NCBI RefSeq assembly: GCF_004210375.1
Contig: NC_134837.1
Coordinates: 158,823,310 to 158,887,309, forward strand
Direction of reading: 5' to 3'
DNA length: 64,000 nucleotides
From: Tachypleus tridentatus
Lineage: Eukaryota > Arthropoda > Merostomata > Xiphosura > Limulidae
Below the pieces are notes generated by a model that did not search any database, was not told where the DNA came from, and worked only from the letters and a program-made list of their open reading frames with translations. Every line of letters begins with the position of its first letter. Within the stretch, counting starts at the first letter, position 1. The position numbers and the translations under genes are program-made. Positions 11,400-22,546 of the stretch are shown here, piece by piece.

Positions 11400-12450
11400 A
11401 GTACCAAACGTTGTAGGGGCCTTTACAAATGGTTTTCTAGGAGTCTAAGCACACCACCTCTAGGCTTAGTATTTGTAACTGTAACATCGTAGCCAACAGC
11501 GGTATTAACGCTATTTTCTTCTTGAAATAAGACCATTCAATCAAATATGTTCTTACTGCTTCCTGGCAGTGGAATAACGTGGTCAAGGTATATGGACTGT
11601 GGTTCTTGAATAAAGGCAATATGCTCTTCTATATTAGTTTTGAAATAATACTTCACTCCCTGTTTCACCCTTATTCATTTCTTATCCATCTGAGAATCAA
11701 AGTACGCTCTCTTACACTGCAATAATTTGACACTATTTTACACCTCTATTTCTTTCTATCTTGTCTTGTATCTATCTACTGTACATAAGATGTCTTTTTT
11801 GCGTGAATGATGCCAGGATTTTGCACCACAACATTAGTGATGGCTACTGAAGAATTATCCTGAACACCGTACTGATCATAAGTTCTAGCCGGCACAGACA
11901 TAATAGTTCTCATCTGATGCGATATAACTGAAGGTTCAATACTGATAGTAACAGATGAGTTTAAAGTAATCTCTGACCAAAAAATTGTTAAATTGGACAC
12001 CTGTTTCTGATTCAAATGATGAAAAGTAGTGTAACAGTTTTGCTTCCTTGATCTATTATCCTCTTCTGACTTTTTGTTTTACGTTGGTAGTACTTTCACA
12101 CCTCTCGGTTAGCACTACCTCCAATGCCAATACTTCATTGTGTTTGTTGGTCGTTCAGAAATAGGAAAATATTGAAATGCATTGGTAAGCAGCTATATCA
12201 TACAATTTTATTGTTTCCTTGAGAAGATTTTGCCATTTAAAATCAAAAGTAGATGTTCCAGCTCCCTTAGTTGATATCATTAAATCCTGATAATTCTCAT
12301 GATACTTTTGTGTTTTCCTTATTAAGCTATTATGAGAAGTGATTGGAATTGAAGCTTTTTCAATAACTTCTACATTAGAAGCAATTGATTTGTTTACAGA
12401 AATTTTAGCAACCTTTGACTCAGCATCTGATAGTAATATTTTCATTTTTT
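11400..12450 (-). pseudogene. Broken member of a repeated arthropod gene family of unknown function
   Basis: Three minus-strand pieces in consistent order resemble a high-copy family that I recall from arthropod and other invertebrate genomes. Near 12155-12445: SDAESKVAKISVNKSIASNV and later KLYDIAAYQC (family form 'KLFDIAACKC'). Near 11776-11925: VPARTYDQYGVQDNSSVAIT followed by NVVVQNPGI (family 'CDRYGVSDR.AAAIA..VL.D.GI'). Near 11437-11560: AVGYDVTVTNTKPRGGVLRL followed by LENHL and, after a stop, RPLQ (family 'GCDGT..NTG..GG.IR..E..L..PLQW'). Frames change and stops interrupt it. The biochemical role of the family is unknown to me; it may be mobile-element derived. Confidence 0.55.
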
Positions 12451-12597
12451 AGTCTTGTATGCCGACTATGTGGAATAGCATCTGGAACAATCATGCATAA
12501 TCCTGTGAAAACGCTGACATGTTTATTTTTAACTCGCCTTGTCAAACTCGTGATGAATGCTGTCATAAAGGAACGAAAAAAGAAATGTAGCAGTACA

Positions 12598-12680
12598 GCA
12601 GAGTGCGTGTGTGTGTTTTCTTATAGTAAAGCCACATCGGATATTTGCTGAGTCCACCGAGGGGAACCGAACACAGCAGA
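12598..12680 (-). repeat. Truncated SINE family B copy, reverse orientation
   Basis: The segment 'gtgtgttttcttatagtaaa' followed by 'gccacatcgg' and 'gctgagtccaccgaggggaa' matches the reverse complement of the tail half of family B at 7090-7215. The tRNA-like head is missing. Confidence 0.65.
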
Positions 12681-13440
12681 GTGATAATCCCTCCTCAAAT
12701 CACGTTTTACTCACGACTAAATTGATTCACAAAGTGCACTACTGGTAACTACTAGCTCAATGAAGGTTGCCTACTAATACAAATTCATAGCTAGCTACCC
12801 ATGAAAAATGGATTACATCTCAGGGCAGTAATTCTTAAGCATGAAGAATGCGAACAATTAAAGCAGTTTTACTAGTGACTTTGCAAGGCAAGATGAATCT
12901 CAAAACACAGGTATCAGAAATTTCAGATGTCTTGTGTATTCTGTAAATATTATAAATACATATACAACTATTATACTCATAGAGAATTTAATGAGGAAAA
13001 GGTGTTTATATGTATATGTTTAGTTAATACAGTATTATTAGCTTATTTTGCACTAAGTGTGCATTATATTGATGAATAATGTTTATAGGAGTTATGGCTT
13101 CACGTACTTAGTATGTGTGCACATCAGTTTTATCAATTGTTGCCTGAACTTTAAGTCAACATATGAGTCTGAACAACTATCAGATCATTAATGGTTACTA
13201 TCTCAAGACAAAGATAGGGCATCTCCTGTAAAATTCAACAATTTTACGTCGTATGTCAAGTTACTTGAAAACTAAGGCCGCTAAACAGGAAATTTGCTCA
13301 AATACCATATTGCAAAGCATTGTGTCAGGTTTTTATAAGGGCCAGTATTATTTACGATAAGTGTCTGTGACTCGTTGGTGATAAATTTGAACAATAAATG
13401 TGCAGCACACCATCAACTTGTTTTAAAATATATATTCAAA
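12681..13440. other. No recognisable gene or repeat
   Basis: AT-rich sequence without long open frames of protein-like composition and without repeat boundaries that I can identify. Confidence 0.4.
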
Positions 13441-13445
13441 AAAGG

Positions 13446-13570
13446 TTTGTTTATTTGTTTGTACTTAAGCACAAGACCACACAAACAGCCATCCGTGCTT
13501 TGCCTACCACAGGTATAGAAACCCGATTTTTAGTGTTGTTAGCCCACAGAAAATCTGCTATGCCACTGAG
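13446..13570 (-). repeat. SINE family C copy, reverse orientation
   Basis: It begins with a T/G-rich tail complement (tttgtttatttgtttgtact), then 'aagcacaagaccacacaaac', and over the B box 'ggtatagaaacccgattttt', and ends 'ctgctatgccactgagg' over the A box. It matches the reverse complement of the copy at 40362-40480. Confidence 0.7.
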
Positions 13571-13918
13571 GACTCAAAACAAACCAAACACGTTAAGAAA
13601 AAATCGCTACTTCGTTTGTTATCACAGTTGTATCCAGAACTCTAAATAATTGTCTCATTTTCATCCATACAAATGGATTCAGAACACCCTTTGGCAAAAC
13701 AACTTATTCTCCTTTAGTCTGTTATCACAATATAATTAATGATAAATTCACTCGTTACCCCGTGAGTTACCACAGTTGTTTACAGAGATGTAAATAATTT
13801 TTTACGTCAAAAGTTCACACAGACAAGTTCACTTACTTCAGAACCCAATTTACAAGACAAACAATATAAATTATTCTTCTATAGTCTGTTTACTACAATA
13901 CAATCTGCGATATAAATA

Positions 13919-15080
13919 TACTCTTCAAAAAAGAGAAACGCAAAAGGCAAAATATGAGACAAATTGTTAACAAGTTTATTCCGGGTAGTTCTGTATGACA
14001 TGTGTGAAACTTTGCACATTCACTGCTGAACATCCAAAGTCTGCAAAGGCGAAGTCCACGCTCACTAGGTGAAGTTTAACATCACTCAACGTCAATAACG
14101 AGTATGCCCCCCCCGTGAGCATCAATAACTGCTTGGCATCTCCTGCCCATGGAAGCGATGAGATGACGAATCACATCCTGTGGAATGGCTTTCCACTCAG
14201 CCTGCAAAGCTGCTGCAAGCTGAGGTAGAGTCTGCAGTCGAGGTTGTCGCCGTCGCAGACGTCGGTCCAACTCGTCCCAAAGATGTTCGATGGTGTTTAA
14301 ATCTGGTGATCTGGAGGGCCAGGGAAGAACGTTGATGTTGTGGTGTCTCAAGAAGACAGTGGTGAGTCGGGCTGTGTGAGGACGGGCGTTGTCATGTTGA
14401 AAAACGTCGTTGACGTTCACCATGATGGGTTGCACATGGGGCCTAAGAATCTCGTCGACGGTTGCGTACGGTCTGATCGGAAATCCTACGCAGCCCTGGT
14501 ATGGTTGAGGCAGTAGACGTCGCAATGGTGGTCCTATCCCGAAGGTGACGTAACCGGATGTAGCGATCTTGTGCGGGCGTCGTCACATGAGGTCTGCCAG
14601 ATCGTGGACGGTCACGAGTTGATCAATGTTGTTGGTGACGATTCCATAGCCTTGTGATGGTGCTTGGGTGGACATTCACAGCTCTGGCAACATCTGATCG
14701 AGATTCGCCTGCTTTCAAGCGACCAATGGCGTTGTTGCGTTGTGCTTCAGTCAGTCTTGGCGTAACTGTATTGCGTGTCGGTGGCTTAACACTGAGCTAT
14801 GGAAACCGAAAACCCGTCACTTTTATAGGGATTTTGCACATGTTGCACTTGCAGAACATACAGATCTCTCAAACAAATTTATTGGACACGCATGCGTTTT
14901 GGCGAAAAATCCGATGTTTTCCTCCGTTTTCAAAGTGCACAACTTTTATTGTCATTTTGGTCTTACAATCAGTGCCTTAACACGTGTAACATCACATACT
15001 CTGATCTAGTAACGTTATTACATATATTTCTCTTTAAAATAACAAAAATATTCCTTTTGCGTTTCTTGTTTTGAAGAGTA
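13919..15080 (-). mobile_element. Tc1/mariner-family transposon with internal deletion
   Basis: The terminal inverted repeats are about 30 bp (TACTCTTCAAAA, then a purine spacer, then GAAACGCAAAAGG). They are flanked by TA on both sides (13917-13918 and 15081-15082), the Tc1/mariner target. At 1162 bp it is shorter than full Tc1 elements. The minus strand encodes an N-terminal helix-turn-helix part, RLTEAQRNNAIGRLKAGESR then VHPSTITRLWNRHQQH, followed by a stop, and a C-terminal part at 14082-14525. Confidence 0.92.
14082..14525 (-). pseudogene. Tc1 transposase C-terminal open frame
   Basis: The open frame contains VFQHDNARPHTARL (second catalytic Asp, in QHDN) and LPWPSRSPDLNTIEHLWDEL (catalytic Glu in NTIEHLWD), the signature of DDE Tc1/mariner transposases. 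The first catalytic Asp region is absent, because the sequence passes directly from a mid-protein segment to the QHDN block, consistent with an in-frame deletion. With the upstream stop near 14617 this copy cannot encode active enzyme. Confidence 0.85.
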
Positions 15081-15082
15081 TA

Positions 15083-16595
15083 TTTTAAAAGTCGCCAATA
15101 TACACTCTTTAGGATAAACTTACAAACATATTCTAGATCTGAATCTCTCACTTCTCAGTATTTGCACATATTTATAATACGTGACAGCAAAATCTATAAA
15201 TATATAGCCCTCTAGTGACAATAATATCAAACATAAGAAAAACTAAAAAGATTTGGTTAAGGTGACGTCAATAATGTTACTTAAGCCAGTACAATTAAAC
15301 TGCATACACAATGTACGACTTGTACAGAGTTGCATAACATAACTTGTCATCTATCGCTTATAAAATAATTAACTTTCAACACTTGTTATAAAAAACAAAT
15401 AATAATTAAATATTGAATCACTAAATAATAACTTTTAAACTAAATAGTCCTGTATATCTAGCAACACGTTGCTAAACTTTCTGGTTGAGTTTAAGCCAAA
15501 GAATAAATAGACTGGGTGCGATTTACAATGCAAAATAAAAACAGGTTATCTTTTTTGAACATACCACACAAACAACCGAGATTGTTTTTTTTCTCTCAAA
15601 TCTGGTTATATATAAATATATGTAATATTAACTTGTTTGGGAAAAATTGAACCTAAAATGTTAGCATTATAAGTTCACAAACTTGCCGCTGACCTACCAG
15701 TTAACGTATAAAATATTTACTAAAAGACAAATGTGAAGCCTAATCAATCATTTGATTTGTTACTTTTAACTAAGTTATGCTGGTTTAGAAGTATTTCACC
15801 TCTCATTAATAAACTTGAACAAGGGCAGAATAAGACTAGTCTTCGTGTAGTGGTGTAGTATGTATTACACGTATGGTGTTTTGAATGACAGATTAGACTT
15901 CACATTTATCTTTTATTATTTTCAAAAAGTTTAAATTATTAAATCAAATAATTAAAGTTTTATGGAAATAATAAAAGGTAAATTAGTAGCATCAACATTG
16001 GTATTCTTTAAATTTTTGTATAAGTATAGATTACTGTGAGAGTAAAAGACATATCTAAAACACATACTTAAAATATGCACTCTACTATTATTTGGACTAC
16101 ATCAAAACCTAAGACTTAGAGATCCTGGCCTCCCTGATCAAGCGAACGTTAATCGTTTGTCAGTCGGTTGGCTTGATTTACTATGACTTAGCGTCACTTG
16201 CTGTATCGCTTCCTTTACGTTTGTTTAACGTGATTGCCGTTTTTCACTTATCACGTAAATACACAAGTTGTGATGTTATAAAAATACGTAGATTCAGGAA
16301 GTTTTGATAGAAATGAATAAAAACTCTATAACCCGAGCACTTTGGAAAGGTGGACCATTTTTTCCTTAGGGGCAAACCGTTTATCCCTGAAGAAGAGGCA
16401 TCCACCAAGTTATTTTATTTATTTATTTTCACGTTTAATAAATAACATTAATCGCACATTGATTGAAGGAAAATTGCCAATGTTCTGGACATTACAGCAG
16501 AACACCATTCAAGCTTTCTTACTTTGCTGTCGTATGAAGTATATTCTTATTTTCTCAGTTTGTCATCGTACAGCGTTACTCAGGAGTGAATTCTT
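15083..16595. other. No recognisable gene
   Basis: AT-rich intergenic sequence. I see no conserved frame, and no repeat family boundary until the SINE at 16609. Confidence 0.4.
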
Positions 16596-16608
16596 TGAAA
16601 CTTGGTAG

Positions 16609-16884
16609 TTTGTTTTGTTTTTTGGAATTTCGCACAAAGCTACTCGAGGGCTATCTGTGCTAGCCGTCCCTAATTTAGCAGTGTAAGACTAGAGGGAAGG
16701 CAGCTAGTCATCACCACCCACCGCCAACTCTTGGGCTACTCTTTACCAACGAATAGTGGGATTGACCGTCACATTATACACCCCCCACGGCTGGGAGGGC
16801 GAGCATGTTTAGCGCGACGCGGGCGCGAACCCGCGACCCTCGGATTACGAGTCGCACGCCTTACGCGCTAGGCCATGCCGGGCC
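16609..16884 (-). repeat. Young full-length tRNA-Thr-like SINE (family A)
   Basis: It spans from the T/G-rich tail (tttgttttgttttttgg) to the head complement 'ggccatgccgggcc'. Perfect 13-bp duplications, TGAAACTTGGTAG, flank it (16596-16608 and 16885-16897). The promoter boxes are well conserved, suggesting recent insertion. Confidence 0.95.
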
Positions 16885-16897
16885 TGAAACTTGGTAG

Positions 16898-18638
16898 AGT
16901 TTAACAAGTGATAAATCGAATGATTTGGGGTTTGACATTTATTTATATATAATTTTAGCATTTAAACAGCGTTTTTGACTAAATAATTCACAAAAATAAA
17001 TTGGTAGCTTAAATACTGCGTATCCTTGAACTTCCGACATATAAATACATTATCATTGAAAGAGAGAAAGAAAACTTTGTACATTAAAATATTTACGCCA
17101 ATAAATGATTTCTGACGATATTTTCTAGGTAGCGCTAATAATTTAGGAAATGGATCAAGATAAAATATAGTCACACAAAGAGAGGAAAACCTAGTTATAA
17201 AGTGTTAAAACATATGGTAAGGTAATTATCGTAAACAACATGTAGACTATTTTCAAGCTGAAGAAGTAAAACACGTGTTATTTCCTTAAAATATTTAAAC
17301 AAAATAAGACTTAAGAGTAGCAATGAGGTCGCAAAATGTTCACACTAGTAGAATCGCATTTTAGTCGACCTGAATTTGTCAGTAAAGCTGAGATGGACAT
17401 ATACGTACAGAGGGTCATCTTGGTTTATCATAAGTAAATAATAAAATATTTAAACAGTCACTGATACTTATACGAAACATCGAAGGTGATGCAAACAGGG
17501 ATTATTAATTTGCGAAATTTTCTGGCGTGGGCATGCTATCTGGTAATTTTATCAGTCTCTTTTCATACACATAATTTCAAAATTTTATAACATTCTTATA
17601 TTTTGTTGTTGTTACTGAAATTGTAATATAATATATTAGTGATATACATCTAATATTACCCGACACCTAACGATTATTATTATGGCTTTCTCTCGCACCA
17701 GATGGATATTCATATATTTTGTAGATTAAAAATAAAATCCGGATTCTATGCTGAAAAGCAACTTATCATATCACTGTAGATTTCCATAACACCACATGCT
17801 GCCAAAATGCCATGAACTGTAAGGATGCCTAATTGAGCACATAAACCAGTGGTCATATTCATATTTATAGAAGCTTTTTGTGGTTTGCCCATTACTTATA
17901 GATAAGATTAGTTATCATTAATTATAATTTCTGTTGAAGGTTTGTAGGAGCTTCTGGTAGAAGTTATTACATAATTTTAATTCCAAATTTGTGATGAGTA
18001 TGTGACAGTAAGACTGAAAAAGATAAGTTAGTACTGGCATGATGAAACTATATATGTCAAACAATAATCCAAGTTAATTTAACTTAAAATATAATGTGCA
18101 CATCTAAGTCACCCTGTCCATTAAACTAAGTCTTACAACACTCGGAAACAACAGCACTTATCATTCAAGTACTTATAAAGTTTTCTGGATGGAAGGAGAT
18201 TGAGGTAAGACCAGTTATATTATGCAGGTATCAGTGCTATGGTACCTTCTCTTCTTATCAATTCTTGCAGGTACATGTTTATCAACACCATTAAAATACC
18301 TTTTTATACATTCTTACATACATTTGTATAAAAGATACTGACAGCAAAGAATCTATTCATCCAACTAGGTCATCTCATCCACTACACTTAAAAAAAAAGA
18401 AAGAGCAAGAAGTGTTTATAACAACTAAAAATTTATAAAATGTAAACATACATACCTTTTAAACTTTTGGTTGTACAAAAAACATTTTACTTAAAAGCAC
18501 GTATATGGTTATGTAATTAGTATTTTTTGAACAAGAGTTTTGAGGTTTTAACCACACTTTGATTAAAGAAAAATTTTCTTTGCAGATTACAGTGAATTTT
18601 TCTTTTAAGTAATATAAGTATTATTTTTTCCTTTTTAG
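16898..18638. other. Intergenic or 5' leader/intron of the NUDT8-like gene
   Basis: No coding segment is visible. Because a good acceptor (cctttttag) sits just before the NUDT8-like ATG, an untranslated first exon of that gene probably lies somewhere in or upstream of this stretch. I could not place it. Confidence 0.35.
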
Positions 18639-18641
18639 AAT

Positions 18642-19382
18642 ATGTGTATTCTTAATTCAGTAGGAATGGTGTACTCCCATATATTGAGGAAAGGTGTGCA
18701 TAATAATACAAGGAATATTCAATTTTTCCTTAATTACTCCAGAGACATACATCCTGAAATATTTTCAGATGAAAGGAAAACTGAATTTTTACACAGATTA
18801 TCCAAATCTCCAGTAATATGGGGAGGTAAACCTTCAGCAGTCAAAAATGCAGCCATACTTGTGCCTTTATGCACCTCAAATAGCATTCCCTCAGTCCTGT
18901 TCACTTTACGCTCACCAAATATTCGCCGTCACCGAGGGCAGGTTAGTTTTCCTGGTGGAATGACAGATAAAACAGATAAAGACTTTATTCACACAGCAAT
19001 TAGAGAAACTAAAGAAGAAATAGGAATTGCACCTAGTAAAATAACAGTTTGGGGAGAAATGAAACCATTACCAACAAGAGATGAGGGGGCCCTTGTTGTC
19101 CCAGTAGTTGCTCACATTGGTGAAATAAATCCAAGGGATTTGAAGATAAATCCACAAGAGGTGGAGCTGATTTTCACAAGAACTATACAGTCTCTTTGTG
19201 ATCCAAAAAACTGGAGGGTCACTCAGATGCGTTTTAAGTATGGTTACACGGTACCTGTGTTTTTGGGAGGAGAACATCGTATATGGGGTTTGACTGCTGT
19301 TTGCCTACATACATTACTGTTATCATTAGTTCCAGAAGTATACAATTTTAATCTTCACCACCATGGAATGCTTAAAGTGTGA
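18642..19382 (+). CDS. NUDT8: NUDT8-like mitochondrial CoA diphosphatase (Nudix hydrolase)
   Basis: This 246-residue frame hydrolyses, by family, CoA and acyl-CoA to phosphopantetheine and 3',5'-ADP. The NuCoA (UPF0035) signature that marks CoA-specific Nudix enzymes is present at residues 86-106: LFTLRS, three residues, R, H-R-G-Q-V-S-F-P-G-G. The Nudix catalytic block follows, with TAIRETKEEIGI at 118-129 including Arg121, Glu122, Glu125 and Glu126 (metal binding). The first 34 residues are basic and free of acidic residues, fitting a mitochondrial presequence. The C-terminus MLKV is not a PTS1 signal, so the protein resembles NUDT8 rather than peroxisomal NUDT7. The length matches human NUDT8 (about 236). 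An acceptor (cctttttag) ends at 18638, so the coding region is one exon behind an untranslated exon. Confidence 0.92.
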   Translation: MCILNSVGMVYSHILRKGVHNNTRNIQFFLNYSRDIHPEIFSDERKTEFLHRLSKSPVIWGGKPSAVKNAAILVPLCTSNSIPSVLFTLRSPNIRRHRGQVSFPGGMTDKTDKDFIHTAIRETKEEIGIAPSKITVWGEMKPLPTRDEGALVVPVVAHIGEINPRDLKINPQEVELIFTRTIQSLCDPKNWRVTQMRFKYGYTVPVFLGGEHRIWGLTAVCLHTLLLSLVPEVYNFNLHHHGMLKV

Positions 19383-19603
19383 CAAAGTAGAGAGTGAAAT
19401 AAGCTTCAGGAGTGTTCTTAATCATGGTTCTGTATATATATGTGTATTTATAAAAGTTTATACAAATTTTAATTTGTAATTAATTCTTGTAAATGACAGA
19501 TAAGCTTTCAGCTTCAATATTATTGATAGTGGAATATTAATTTAAATTCGTTAATATAAATATACTCTGTTATGTTTTGAAATGTTTGAAAATTTGTATA
19601 ACA

Positions 19604-19613
19604 AATAAATAAA
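19604..19613 (+). promoter_or_regulatory. Polyadenylation signals of the NUDT8-like gene
   Basis: Two overlapping AATAAA hexamers in 'aaataaataaaa' lie about 220 bases past the stop, followed by a T- and TG-rich stretch from about 19670. Confidence 0.6.
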
Positions 19614-19619
19614 ATTGTA

Positions 19620-20400
19620 TATTTTAAGTCTGCTTTGATAGATATTAGGACAGGCGACATTTAACTTTTTCTACAGTTTTGTTTTTTTGTTGTTGTTTTT
19701 TTGACATGGGAAAATGTAATGAACCTGAATGAAAATAAATAAATATGTACATGTAAAGTGAATAAGATTACGTTGGCTCTATCGACTGTAGCATATATTA
19801 GCATTAGCTTTCCTGGCAAAATACCATTTCAAGTAACTAAATACTGCCCCAGAGTTCAAGAAAAATATTTTCACAGCAGTTTTCACAATAAGGGATGTTT
19901 TTTCTCTAGTATGTTGAAAGTAACTATTAGACTAACTGATGTAGTTTCGCATAGCAGAATATACTTGATGAAAGAAAAATGGCAGATTGAATGCCAAACA
20001 TTTATTTCTTATTGCCAAGTGTTTTATGTTATATATATACATGACAAAATTTTAGGTGTCAAGTGTGAAATGTTTCTGGATTGAAATGGTCATTTTCAGT
20101 TATTTGATTTGTGTAAATACTAGGCTAAATTGCAGCTATAATTTAACTCACAGGTAATCCAAGTGGTATTACATCACATAATCCCACTAGTTTTAAAAGA
20201 GTTCAGAAAATTACCATTAAGTGTCACTGAGGATAATTTTCCCAATAGCATAGTTGCAGAACTTATCTGCCAGACATATTAAAAGTTTTTGCTATACAGT
20301 TCAACTAATTTCTAGCATGTTTAGGTACTACAACACTTTATAAGCATTCTTTTTCTTATACCAGACAGCACACATACAATGTATATAGAGCTGTTTGATC
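19620..20400. other. 3' flank of NUDT8-like gene, nothing recognised
   Basis: A T-rich run near 19679-19702 and an open frame at 19758-20084 without family resemblance. I treat that frame as chance. Confidence 0.35.
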
Positions 20401-20404
20401 AGCA

Positions 20405-20540
20405 GGAATGTTGTAGGTAGCAGTATCAGTTGATGATGGCCACCATTTAAGGGTTAATCATTGGAGTCATTAATTACTTACTTATTACTAATTGATTATT
20501 CTCCTGAAATGGCTAAAACATTACTTCTAGCATGAAAAAC
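20405..20540 (+). repeat. Repeat shared with 56200-56269, possible PLE-related end
   Basis: The 'ggaatgttgtaggtagcagt' and 'ccatttaagggttaa' segments match the 70-bp TTAA-flanked unit at 56200-56269. Downstream 'ctcctgaaatggctaaaaca' resembles the 'cctgaagatg...aaaacat' ends common in Penelope-like elements. Confidence 0.5.
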
Positions 20541-20960
20541 TAGATTTCATTATTTACAGTTGGTAGAGCACAGTTGTGTTTGACAACATACTAAAAAGTA
20601 ATAATATTTCAACTGCAAGTATTATTGAAACACAATATTTAGAGTTAAAAGAAAAGAGTAGATATCTTGAGGGCACAAAACCCATGAAAATGGAGGTTAC
20701 CGAGTACAAAATTTATGTCCCCCTCATGTGAAAAGTTTGATTACAGAATTACAACTATAAAGTAGTTGTAAGATATAAGATGATAAATATCAATATAGAA
20801 TGAAATAAGTTATTCTAACATAATAAGAAACATATTTAAATCTTGAATAACGTTCAACTGTAGATGCTGAAATATACAACTATGTAAATAAGTTACAAAA
20901 CCATATTGTCTTTAATGTATACAGATTAAGAGGCTTGAGTTTATACAAAGCTTCAAAAAA

Positions 20961-21110
20961 TCAGTGATGTCGAGAAACCCACTTGTTGAGAAATTTATAT
21001 GCAAAAACGGCTCGTTTGGGTTGAGAAAATATTTTACATAGAAGGTCGAAACGTTGTTCGCTCTTCTATGTAAAATATTTTCTCAACCCAAACGAGCCAT
21101 TTTTGCATAT
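20961..21110 (+). mobile_element. 150-bp fold-back PLE-derived short element with target-site duplications
   Basis: Perfect 14-bp direct repeats, AAAGCTTCAAAAAA, flank it (20947-20960 and 21111-21124). The element starts tcagtgatgtcgagaaaccc. Two 50-base arms (20995-21044 and 21063-21112) are inverted copies with a single mismatch, separated by an 18-base spacer containing gtcgaaacgttgttcgct. The same start and body occur at 42912-43045. The gtcgaaacgttg motif is typical of Penelope-like element termini. Confidence 0.85.
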
Positions 21111-21124
21111 AAAGCTTCAAAAAA

Positions 21125-21990
21125 GTTATTGGACATATCGAAACATTCTTGATTATTTTTATGTACAAAATAGATCCACAAACAATTACACTTTAAACTT
21201 CAATGTTGAGTATAAAAAATTAAATAGAGCCATATTTTGAGTGTTATGAGTTGCATCTTGATCAGCTTACTGACCTATTCTGAAAATATCTGTATAAGCT
21301 ATAAATTTGACTTATAAACTGATGAACAGAAACAGGTTAATTTTGATGAGATAATGAAGCTTTCGCATAACACAGAAATACAGTGAAAAGTCACGTTTTA
21401 TCTTTTAAATTTCAAATTCAAGTAACATGAACAACTAATATGGAATTTTCCAACTCATTAGCTGATGACACTCGTGGTGGTTTTAACATTTGTAATCACT
21501 ATAATGGATCAAAAACATCCTACTGTGTAATTAAATTTTTAAAAAAAATTATGAGGTCTAGGATTTTTTAGTGTAAAATGTATAAAATTAGCTCATTAAA
21601 AATAAATTATTTTTACATCATATTTGAGATTATTACATTAGTAACTTTTCTGTATGCTGATTTGCACTGAGCATAACTTATTTACAATTCAAAAATTATT
21701 ATTTAGTCTGTTATTTCCTCAAACTCTTGCCAACTACCTTTTATAGGCAAGACTTTGCCATCCGAGTAGATCATGTGTCTTCTAAATGACTTGTGAACCT
21801 CAAGCACCTGAGTGATATAGCTTAAAATATTACAGGAATGCCTATATATGACACAGAGCTTTCCGAAATAGCTACAGGGGATGGAAATGGGCTATCACAG
21901 TGGCCTGTAGCACCTTGTCTGTATGATCCTTGCCCTGTTGTAGGATATGGTCATAGAATTATCTACTCTTAAAGAGATGAAAGAGAATTA
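21125..21990. other. No recognisable gene
   Basis: AT-rich sequence between two short mobile elements. No open frame of note. Confidence 0.4.
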
Positions 21991-22546
21991 CAGAGATGCC
22001 AACCATTGCGATTTTGGTGTATACATTACGACTATACGCTCATACAGACAAATATTACTACTTGTCGCAACTCCCAAATTATTATATATTATATAGGCCC
22101 ATACAATCAAGTGATGAATTGTTCCCCCAGGGCTTGAAAGGGGTGAAAAGAAAATTTCTAGTGAGATACAAATAAATTTTGATAATAAATAAAAGACATA
22201 GTCCAAATGGCTACTTGCGATAATCATGTTTGTGCTTGAAATAATAAAAAATATTTGTATCTCCGACATCTACCAATAGTTTGAGTGCGGCGCTTCTCTA
22301 TACTGGGTATGTGGGGGAATCCATAGTTACGTCATCAGTGCTTGTCAGCCAATCAGCGCTCTCATAGATGGGTATTTCTCGTTTTCTAAGCGGCATAGAA
22401 ACACCAATGCGATCATTCACAAGTGGAAAAAAGAGGCCTCGTTCACCAGATTGTCTTGTTTCTGGCAAATCTAAAAGGACTAAAACTGTGAAAGGGGTCT
22501 GTCTACAATCATTATGCTCAGTCATTTGAAATAGTTGGCATCTCTG
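21991..22546. mobile_element. Short terminal-inverted-repeat element (556 bp), non-autonomous DNA transposon candidate
   Basis: The left end is CAGAGATGCCAACcATT and the reverse complement of the right end is CAGAGATGCCAACtATT, giving about 17 bp of inverted repeat. The CAGRG start is common in hAT-type elements. Flanking sequence (gagaatta left, gaatcaat right) does not give a clean 8-bp duplication. It contains no transposase frame. Its right half is GC-richer than the surroundings. Confidence 0.65.
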
